A stretch of DNA of 64,000 bases. Origin: Pseudoalteromonas arabiensis (lineage in GTDB: Bacteria; Pseudomonadota; Gammaproteobacteria; Enterobacterales; Alteromonadaceae). Positions 42,704-49,775 of the stretch are shown piece after piece (the first letter of the stretch is position 1; every line of letters begins with the position of its first letter). Below the pieces are notes generated by a model that had not been told where the DNA came from, made no database searches, and saw nothing but the letters and a program-made list of their open reading frames with translations. The stretch spans positions 142,463 through 206,462 of the forward strand of contig NZ_LRUF01000026.1 of NCBI RefSeq assembly GCF_001550155.1. Reading direction: 5' to 3'. The position numbers and the translations under genes are program-made.

Positions 42704-44508
42704 TAGGCTTCCTTATCGCTAAAGTGGTGAGAAAGCGCGGCGGCCAGTTCGCTTTTAAGTTGGTTTTCGGTTTCTTCAATTTCACCTAACAACTTTTTGA
42801 ATTTAATCAGCAGTTCGTCTGGGTCGTGGCTTTCTTCTTCCGGTGCATTGGGGTTTTTTAAATCCAAGTTATAAATCGGCCAGTAAAGGCGATCGCCAGC
42901 GGCTTGTGCATCACGGGCTTTTAAACGTAGTCCTTCACTTTCTGTTTTTAAAACTTCGATGTCATCTTCTACGCTTTGGCGCTGACTTTTGTCGCTGACG
43001 CCTTTAATAGAATCACGCAAATCACGGATACGATTATCCAGAGCGCTTGCTTGGTTATTTAAGCTTTCGGCATTCGCCCAATGAGGTGCAGCGGCGGCTT
43101 CGGCTTGTTCACGTTTGCTTTTGAAATCAACTTTCCAGGCGAACTCGTTTTCTTCACGGCTAGCAAAGTCATCACTTTCGTCGCCCCACCAATCCTGCTC
43201 AGGTTTAAATTCTTCCAAGCGGATAGGTTTGGTTTTGCTGTAGCTTTTGTAGCCCGGTGGGTAAGGGTGTTCGTAAAACCAGATGGAGTCGGTGTGAAAA
43301 TGTTCGCTGCCGTCGTCTACCCGCGCGCCTTTGGTAAAAAACAACAGGTTGGTTTTAATGGTTGTGTAAGGGGCGAACACGCCTTTGGGCAGACGAATGA
43401 TGGTGTGTAGTTTACACTCTTGCAGCAGTAGCTTTTTAAGGGTGCCTTTAATGCCATCGCCAAATAAAAAGCCATCGGGTAGCACCACAGCGGCGCGGCC
43501 ATTCTCATTTAATAGCTTTTTGATGATCAACGCCATAAACATATCGGCGGTTTCGCGGGTTTTTAAATCCGCTGGGTAGTCGCTGCCTACACCGTCGTCT
43601 TCATAGCCACCAAATGGTGGGTTGGTGATGATGCAATCGACCTTTTGGTTTGCGCTCCATTCGTTCCAGCCGATGCCAAGCGTGTTTTTGTGTTCGATCT
43701 GACTGGGTATATCTATGCCATGAAGCAGCATATTGGTGGTGCACAGTAGGTGCGGCAGTTGTTTTTTCTCTATGCCGCGAATGAGGTCTTCAATAGCGCG
43801 CTTGTCTTCGGCACTTGATTTAGTGGTTATTTGGTTGCGCAGGTGATCAATAGCGGCAGTTAAGAAGCCGCCGGTTCCGCAAGCTGGGTCCATTACTGTT
43901 TCACGTTTATCCAACCGAGGGTTAATACGGTCGGCCATAAAGGCGGTGATGGCGCGCGGGGTGTAAAATTCACCGGCGTTACCTGCACCGCGTAGATCGT
44001 TAAGCAGTTGTTCGTATACATCGCCGATATTGGCACGGGTTTTAAAGTCATGAAAATTAATGGCTTCTTCGAGCTTTTCGATTACCGCCAATAATTGGGT
44101 GCCAGATTTCATGTAGTTGTTGGCGTCTTCAAAGACACCGCGAATCACTTTGTGGAGGGCAACCGAAGTTGCATTATCTTTATCTGCATCGAACACAGGT
44201 ATTTCCAGCTCTTTTAATGCAGGGAACAGTTGGTTGTTCACAAAGCCAATGATGTCGCTAGCGGCTTTTTGTGGGGCTTTTTTACCGTCTACACCTGGAA
44301 CATAAGCTGCCCAGTTTCGCCAGCGGAGCGCCTCTGGTAAAGGCGATTTATAGCTTGTGTCATCGTCTTCCCATTCTTCTTCGCGTTGATCGAATACTTT
44401 TAAAAACAGCATCCAAGTTAATTGGCCGAGTCGCTGTGCATCGCCATCAACACCATCATCTTTTCGCATGATGTCTTGAATACTTTTAATTGTGCTACTT
44501 AAGTTCAT
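42703..44508 (-). CDS. hsdM: Type I restriction DNA methyltransferase subunit
   Basis: A 601-residue adenine-N6 methyltransferase. The N-terminal HsdM_N helical domain (1-150) precedes the SAM-binding motif DPACGTGGF (207-215) and the catalytic NPPF (296-299). C-terminal helices include a coiled-coil stretch (about 490-540) for contact with HsdS. Together with HsdS it protects host sites. G+C looks higher than in neighbouring genes. There are 31 nt between the hsdR stop and its start. Confidence 0.95.
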   Translation of the reverse strand: MNLSSTIKSIQDIMRKDDGVDGDAQRLGQLTWMLFLKVFDQREEEWEDDDTSYKSPLPEALRWRNWAAYVPGVDGKKAPQKAASDIIGFVNNQLFPALKELEIPVFDADKDNATSVALHKVIRGVFEDANNYMKSGTQLLAVIEKLEEAINFHDFKTRANIGDVYEQLLNDLRGAGNAGEFYTPRAITAFMADRINPRLDKRETVMDPACGTGGFLTAAIDHLRNQITTKSSAEDKRAIEDLIRGIEKKQLPHLLCTTNMLLHGIDIPSQIEHKNTLGIGWNEWSANQKVDCIITNPPFGGYEDDGVGSDYPADLKTRETADMFMALIIKKLLNENGRAAVVLPDGFLFGDGIKGTLKKLLLQECKLHTIIRLPKGVFAPYTTIKTNLLFFTKGARVDDGSEHFHTDSIWFYEHPYPPGYKSYSKTKPIRLEEFKPEQDWWGDESDDFASREENEFAWKVDFKSKREQAEAAAAPHWANAESLNNQASALDNRIRDLRDSIKGVSDKSQRQSVEDDIEVLKTESEGLRLKARDAQAAGDRLYWPIYNLDLKNPNAPEEESHDPDELLIKFKKLLGEIEETENQLKSELAAALSHHFSDKEA

Positions 44509-44539
44509 TTATTTTCTAATCTCAATCTTTATATGATGA

Positions 44540-46972
44540 CTATGCAGTTAAATCATCTTTATATAATTCGGTTTCTAATTCTTTAATAGCGTTTTGATAT
44601 TGGTCTACACCGCCAAAAATACCGCGTCGAATCTGGGTTTTACTACCTAACTGATCAAAAGGTGGCAGCTCTAATACTTTAGGGTTTTCAATGTCTTGAA
44701 CGCCATGTTCAGCAAACTTTTCAACCAACCCTTCAAGTACAGCTTTGGCTTGTTCGCCATATTTCCCAAATACATCACGTTTTTTAACGTTGTTTGCTCG
44801 TTCTTTGCGGGTTAAAGGCTTCTGGTTAAACGCTACATGTGCTACTAAGTCGAATACATCTAGCTCTTCACCGTTAGGAATAGCTTGTTGAAGTAATTCT
44901 AACTTGATACCTTGCTCTGCCAATTCATCGATTATGGCTTGTTTTTTATCGCTTTCGTTCCAGCGTTTTAAAAAAACATTAAGTGTACCAAAACTCTCTT
45001 TTAATGACTGTTCAATTTGGTTTTTTAACAAGACTCTATAATCTTCAGTGATGAGTTTACCATCCGCGTCAAGATACTGAGAGCGCTCTGCGGCTAGGTC
45101 AACATCCACATCATCTAAATAAAATTTCTTTTTGGGTTCTCGGATTTCAGAAGTATCTTCTGGCTGTGGCGGCGAAGTGTCATCTAGGAGCGTTGAATCA
45201 TGAGGCTCAATACCTTCTTCAGTTTCTTCTGGCGGAACTATTGGATCATCTTCATCAGGTTCATAAATAATGACGGGTTCGCCATCAAAGTCAGGATCTG
45301 AAAATAGGCGAGTAGCACCCTTGAAGTCCATAATGGTGAAGTAGAGTTTGTTATAGTCTTCTCTTAATCGAGTTCCTCTGCCGATGATCTGCTTGAACTC
45401 AGTCATTGAGTTTATGTTTTGGTCTAGAACAATCAGTTTACAGGTTTTAGCGTCAACACCAGTTGTTAGTAACTTTGAGGTAGTTGCTATAACTGGGAAA
45501 GGTTCGTCGTTATCAATAAAGTAAGATAATTGAGCCTTTCCTTCGTTATCATCGCCAGTAATCCTCATAACGTAGCGGCGATTATTTGCAGCGGCAGGTA
45601 TAAGTTTGACCAACTCTTGGCGCATTCTTTCAGCGTGATCTTGTTCGTCACAAAACACGATAGTTTTTGCCATTGGATCGGTATTTTCTAAGTATTCCCA
45701 TACTTTTTTCGCGACGAAACGCGTGCGGTTTTCTAGAATCAGATATCGGTCGAAGTCTTTAGTATTGTATTGGCGTTGCTCCACTTCTTGGCCGTATTTA
45801 TCCGTTTTTCCCTTTTCAGGGGTGTAACCTAGAGCATCAACGTTCGTTGCTATACGAACAACTTTATAAGGTGCTAGAAAGCCATCTTCTATTCCTTGCT
45901 TTAGTGAATAGGTGTAAATGGGGTCGCCAAAATACTTAATGTTAAATTCAGGGTTTATAATTTCGCCATTAACTGGCTTTTTCTCTTTTGGTGTAGCCGT
46001 CAGGCCTATGTGCGTAGCGCTTTCGAAATATTTAAGAATGTCGTGCCACGCAGAGTCTTCTTTTGCACTGCCACGATGACATTCATCAATCACAACTAAA
46101 TCGAAAAAGTCAGCAGGGAATTGACGATAAATCTGCTTCCATTCTTCTTTACCGGTAACAGCTTGGTAAAGAGCAAGGTATATTTCGTAATTCTTCTTTG
46201 CTTCTCGATTGGTAACTTTATGCATCACCTCGCCGAATGGGGCAAAGTCTTGTTGCATTGTCTGGTCAACCAAGATGTTGCGATCTGCCAAGAATAAGAT
46301 TCGTTTCTTCGTTTTTGATTTCCATAGTCGCCAAATAATTTGAAACGCGGTATATGTTTTACCTGTTCCGGTCGCCATAACAAGAAGGATTCTATTTTGT
46401 CCTTTGGCAATCGCTTCTATTGTTCTGTTGATGGCAACACGCTGATAGTACCTAGGTTCTTTTCCACTCCCATCACTGTAATAGGGTTGAGAAACTATCG
46501 ATTCAGATGACTCTGTTGTTAAGCCTTTCCACTGTTGATAAATTGGCCATAACGAATGTAACTTTGGAAATTCGTCGGGACTTAACTCTCTTTCTACAGG
46601 TGATGTAAGACCTGTTCTGTCATGGAAGAGAAATCCATCACCATTGCTGCTTATAGCGAATGGAATATCTAGCATCTCCGCATAGCTAAGAGCTTGTTGC
46701 ATCCCATCTCCAATGGATAGTGTATTCTTTTTTGCTTCAATCACGGCGATTGGAATATTAGGCTTTGCATATAGGATGTAATCAGCTCTCTTAGGACCAC
46801 CTTTTTTGTCAGGGTTTTTAACGCGGGCCGCCAGTCGACCTTTAACCATCACGCGACCATCAGTAAGTTTTACTTCTTCTCGAAATTGATTTTGTTTCCA
46901 ATCCGCCTTTTCAATTGCAGGTGTTATATATTTGGTACAAATATCTCTTTCTGATAGTGCTTTTTTATCCAT
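44540..46972 (-). CDS. hsdR: Type I restriction endonuclease/translocase subunit (EcoEI-like)
   Basis: An 810-residue protein. The N-terminal nuclease domain has D64 (ADYILY) and E79-x-K81 (IEAKK), the PD-(D/E)xK core. An SF2 helicase follows with Walker A MATGTGKT (GTGKT 202-206), DECH at 296-299, LTATP and QIIGRGTRLRED. The C-terminal EcoEI_R_C-type helical region follows an acidic linker (DEDDPIVPPEETEEG). It cuts unmodified DNA after translocation. It is 31 nt upstream of hsdM and shares its strand, giving the order R-M-S. Confidence 0.95.
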   Translation of the reverse strand: MDKKALSERDICTKYITPAIEKADWKQNQFREEVKLTDGRVMVKGRLAARVKNPDKKGGPKRADYILYAKPNIPIAVIEAKKNTLSIGDGMQQALSYAEMLDIPFAISSNGDGFLFHDRTGLTSPVERELSPDEFPKLHSLWPIYQQWKGLTTESSESIVSQPYYSDGSGKEPRYYQRVAINRTIEAIAKGQNRILLVMATGTGKTYTAFQIIWRLWKSKTKKRILFLADRNILVDQTMQQDFAPFGEVMHKVTNREAKKNYEIYLALYQAVTGKEEWKQIYRQFPADFFDLVVIDECHRGSAKEDSAWHDILKYFESATHIGLTATPKEKKPVNGEIINPEFNIKYFGDPIYTYSLKQGIEDGFLAPYKVVRIATNVDALGYTPEKGKTDKYGQEVEQRQYNTKDFDRYLILENRTRFVAKKVWEYLENTDPMAKTIVFCDEQDHAERMRQELVKLIPAAANNRRYVMRITGDDNEGKAQLSYFIDNDEPFPVIATTSKLLTTGVDAKTCKLIVLDQNINSMTEFKQIIGRGTRLREDYNKLYFTIMDFKGATRLFSDPDFDGEPVIIYEPDEDDPIVPPEETEEGIEPHDSTLLDDTSPPQPEDTSEIREPKKKFYLDDVDVDLAAERSQYLDADGKLITEDYRVLLKNQIEQSLKESFGTLNVFLKRWNESDKKQAIIDELAEQGIKLELLQQAIPNGEELDVFDLVAHVAFNQKPLTRKERANNVKKRDVFGKYGEQAKAVLEGLVEKFAEHGVQDIENPKVLELPPFDQLGSKTQIRRGIFGGVDQYQNAIKELETELYKDDLTA

Positions 46973-46989
46973 GATGGCGCCTCAATCCT

Positions 46990-47904
46990 TTATCCTTCGA
47001 AGAATTCTTCGTCTATTTTTTTCAGGTGCAATACCTGTTCGTCACGACTGCCAATGTTATATCGCAGCATGAGCTTCGCTAATTCATTGCCGTTGATAAG
47101 TACAATGCGAGTACCTAAGTTTTGTGCAGTTTCTCTGGCTGATGCGGTGAAATCTGAGGTGGTAATAAAAATACCTTTTTGCGCACGCTTAAGATTGAGT
47201 GCTCCAAAGAAATCTCTGATGTCTCCTGCACTTACGTTATTGCTTTCGGCATAACGTTTGGCTTGAATGTATATTTGATCAACGCCTAGTGGGTCTTGGT
47301 CAATAACACCATCTACGCCATTGTCGCCTGTTTTACCAAGTGCGTGAGCTGCCCCTTCACCTGTACCGCCATATCCCATGGCGACGAGTAACTCAATTAA
47401 TAGGTCTTCAAAAAAAGCTGGGGAGACTTTACGGGTTCTATCGAGGATATCTTGCGCTAAAGCATCGTTAATCTTTTTGTAAGCCGCTCTAAGTGCTTCA
47501 TCAGGGGTGATGTCTTTGTCTGACTCTGCGTCAACGCTAGGCGTATCAGATTCATTTGTCTTTTGCTTAAATGCTACAAATTCGTCAAATTGCTTTAGAT
47601 AGTCATTGTCAATTTTAACACTGGGATCTTGCAAAGCGGATATACCACGAGCGGTGATCACAAAATGTGCTCGTCGTGTGGTTTCAAGCAAGCCTGCTTT
47701 GGTTAGGTAAGTCCTAGCCCAACCAACACGGTTATCAAGAATAGATTGTCTGCCGCTTGGCAGCGTCTCTTCACGTTCAGCTTCAGATAGACAGAACTTA
47801 TCAGCTAACTGATTTATCACATCGCGTAACCTAACTTCTTTGCCATCAGCTTGATGAGCAATTTCGAGAAAGGGGCGCATGAATTCTTGATAACTTGGGA
47901 TCAT
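46990..47904 (-). CDS. Mrr-like restriction endonuclease
   Basis: A 304-residue protein with an N-terminal winged-helix domain (about 1-95) and a C-terminal Mrr-type PD-(D/E)xK nuclease: F164-F165-E166, then D198 in DNGVDGV and Q214-x-K216 in IYIQAKRY. Mrr enzymes cut methylated DNA in a modification-dependent way. Having one in an operon with its own Type I methylase would be a conflict unless methyl specificity differs. It is 17 nt upstream of hsdR and 13 nt downstream of the small HTH gene. Confidence 0.88.
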   Translation of the reverse strand: MIPSYQEFMRPFLEIAHQADGKEVRLRDVINQLADKFCLSEAEREETLPSGRQSILDNRVGWARTYLTKAGLLETTRRAHFVITARGISALQDPSVKIDNDYLKQFDEFVAFKQKTNESDTPSVDAESDKDITPDEALRAAYKKINDALAQDILDRTRKVSPAFFEDLLIELLVAMGYGGTGEGAAHALGKTGDNGVDGVIDQDPLGVDQIYIQAKRYAESNNVSAGDIRDFFGALNLKRAQKGIFITTSDFTASARETAQNLGTRIVLINGNELAKLMLRYNIGSRDEQVLHLKKIDEEFFEG

Positions 47905-47917
47905 ATAACGTCCTTAT

Positions 47918-48103
47918 TTATTCTTTTGGTTGAGGACTCTTTTGTTCTTCAATCCACTTTTCCAAATCTACGCGCTTAAATCGCCAACTTCCACCCACCT
48001 TGAACCCAGGTAATTTGCCTTCACTTGCAAGACGATAAGCCGTCTTTTCATTTAGCTTTAAGTAGGTGGCGACCTCTTGAATGGTCAAAATATCATCGGC
48101 CAT
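47918..48103 (-). CDS. Small HTH protein of the excisionase/MerR-like group
   Basis: About 61 residues from the ATG at 48103 (an upstream TTG at 48169 is in frame but weak). The pattern ILTIQEVATYLKLNEKTAYR with KLPGFKVGGSWRFKRVDLE (in parts) is a winged-helix DNA-binding fold of the HTH_17 family seen in excisionases and phage regulators. It begins the defence operon and may control its transcription. GATC-type palindromes upstream are possible sites. Confidence 0.8.
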   Translation of the reverse strand: MADDILTIQEVATYLKLNEKTAYRLASEGKLPGFKVGGSWRFKRVDLEKWIEEQKSPQPKE

Positions 48104-48161
48104 GTTTAATCTCTGTATGTGAACAAATTGATAGTATGAGAAAATTGAGGAATTAGCAATT

Positions 48162-48175
48162 GATCGCAAGCGATC
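48162..48175. promoter_or_regulatory. GATC palindrome upstream of the defence operon
   Basis: GATCGC-AA-GCGATC, a perfect inverted repeat 59 nt before the start of the small HTH gene. It is a possible operator for that protein. Function is inference. Confidence 0.45.
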
Positions 48176-48479
48176 TTGATTGTCTTTTTTGCTGCTTTTA
48201 TGAGCGATTAAAAAATATTTTAAAAAAATTTTCAGCCAATTTTGACTATGTCTTAAAAATAGGGATGTAACTTGCGTTGAAATATTTCAATTTTTAAAGC
48301 CCCAAAATACCTCACAACTAAATCATTGTTTCCATTTTCATATCAAAAACTTATTTTTCGCCAAAAATATTCTATTGATTTAATTCAATGTTTACTCGCT
48401 AAATTTTGATGTTTCTCAAGTCTCGAAAACACAACAAAACTGTTGTTTTATCAGTTTTTTATGTGGTTTTTGGCTGGTT

Positions 48480-48494
48480 GATCAAAGTTTGATC
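48480..48494. promoter_or_regulatory. Second GATC-containing palindrome
   Basis: GATCAAA-G-TTTGATC, a perfect 15-base inverted repeat with odd centre. It shares GATC ends with the palindrome at 48162. It may be an operator. Confidence 0.4.
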
Positions 48495-48540
48495 TATGTG
48501 CAAAAATATTAAGATCCAAATGATCAATTGCAGGATGCAT

Positions 48541-48747
48541 ATGAAATTAAGAGAGGTCATTGCTACACCAAAAACAATTGAAAAGTTAAATCGGTGGAAG
48601 CGTGATATTCAGAATTTAACAGCAGGAAGTTATCGACCTTATTTAACTGTTTGGACTTCCCAGAGTTTGCTAGACACCAGATTAACAACAAAAGCTAGCG
48701 AGTTAGAAAAGGGGAAATCATTTTTTATAATTATTCCTATTTTTTAA
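48541..48747 (+). CDS. Unrecognised short ORF
   Basis: A 68-codon frame starting MKLREVIATPKTIEKLNRWK with an AGG 6-8 nt upstream; two further ATGs precede it in frame. The first 55 residues have a coding-like composition, while the end (FFIIIPIF) is hydrophobic. No family is recognised. It may be a remnant of a longer gene or noise. Confidence 0.25.
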   Translation: MKLREVIATPKTIEKLNRWKRDIQNLTAGSYRPYLTVWTSQSLLDTRLTTKASELEKGKSFFIIIPIF

Positions 48748-48796
48748 TGGTTTTACGTATAATTTATTTTTAGTATCTTTATAAGGACAATCAGGA

Positions 48797-49555
48797 ATGG
48801 TCACGGGAGTTAGGCGCGTCGTCAGTGTTTTTTTCTTTTTAATGTTATTAGTCAATTGTTATGCTGGTTTCGCGCATAGTAATAGTGTTAACCAAATCAG
48901 CATCACACAATTAGCAGATGGTGTGTGGCTGCATACAACTTATTATACCTACCCAGATGGTACTCGATTCCCTTCAAATGGCTTAATTGTGAAAGAAGGG
49001 GATAGTTTAACTCTTATCGATACAGCGTGGGGTGAATTACTCACCATAGAGCTACTTGAGGCTATTAACTCAGAAATAAAATTGCCAGTAAGTAAAGCAT
49101 TTGTCACCCATGCCCATGGCGATAGAGCTGCTGGAGTAGATGTGCTTGAGTCGAAGGGAATAAAGGTTTTTGCCCATCCTTTAACTGTTCAGCTAACGAC
49201 AGAGCAAGGGGCAGCGGTTCCAAACAATATCATCAGTGAACTTGAAGAAGCGGGCTCAGTTGTTAAATTTGGCTCACTTGAGCTATTTTTTCCAGGGGCA
49301 GGGCATGCAATGGACAATGTTATGGCATGGTTACCTGATAAAAGAATTTTATTTGGTGGCTGCGCTGTTCGAGCACTTCAATCATCGTCTGTTGGTAATG
49401 TAGTACATGGCGATGTACATTCTTGGCTTAAAATAACAAAGCAATTAAAAAGGAAATTTAAAAGTGCAGCGATTGTTGTACCCGGTCATGGTCGCGTTGG
49501 CGGGTATGACTTGCTCTCACATACGGAAAAGTTAATAACAGAACGTCTAAAATAG
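48797..49555 (+). CDS. Subclass B1 metallo-beta-lactamase, VIM-like
   Basis: A 252-residue exported protein with an N-terminal signal (about 1-26). All six B1 zinc ligands are present: H105, H107, D109 (THAHGDRAAG), H170 (GAGHAMDN), C189 (FGGCAV) and H231 (PGHG). FPSNGLIVKEGDSLTLIDTAWG (in parts), GVDVLESKG and the Arg after the Asp (HxHxDR) match the VIM branch closely as I recall it. Such enzymes open beta-lactams including carbapenems. No integron or transposon parts are nearby, so it appears chromosomal. Ribosome site AAGGA lies 9 nt upstream. Confidence 0.88.
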   Translation: MVTGVRRVVSVFFFLMLLVNCYAGFAHSNSVNQISITQLADGVWLHTTYYTYPDGTRFPSNGLIVKEGDSLTLIDTAWGELLTIELLEAINSEIKLPVSKAFVTHAHGDRAAGVDVLESKGIKVFAHPLTVQLTTEQGAAVPNNIISELEEAGSVVKFGSLELFFPGAGHAMDNVMAWLPDKRILFGGCAVRALQSSSVGNVVHGDVHSWLKITKQLKRKFKSAAIVVPGHGRVGGYDLLSHTEKLITERLK

Positions 49556-49775
49556 CCAGTCATTATTACGATTGCGGCTTTAGATTTACTCAGCACATTC
49601 TAAGGTCGCTTGCGCCTAAAAGTTTTTAGCACTGAACTCAAAAGCAGCTTAAATTCGCTTTGTATTATTTGAAACTCGTCTTGCCGAATTTGACTAGCAA
49701 TGAAAAATGAACCTGCAGATACTGTTAAATTAAAGTAAATACTTTTAAATTTGAACACACATCTAAAGGTTGAAT

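Larger units (their letters stand above)
48176..48796. other. AT-rich stretch between the defence operon and the metallo-beta-lactamase gene
   Basis: Very AT-rich with several inverted repeats: ACAACA/TGTTGT near 48431-48446 and GATCAAA-G-TTTGATC at 48480-48494. The only coding candidate is the short ORF at 48541-48747. The promoter of the defence operon (leftward) and of the lactamase gene (rightward) must lie here. Confidence 0.5.

Noticed and set aside
48496-48747. Firm protein gene between the defence operon and the lactamase gene
   Set aside because: The frame is short with no family match and several possible starts, so it is listed only as a low-confidence ORF.
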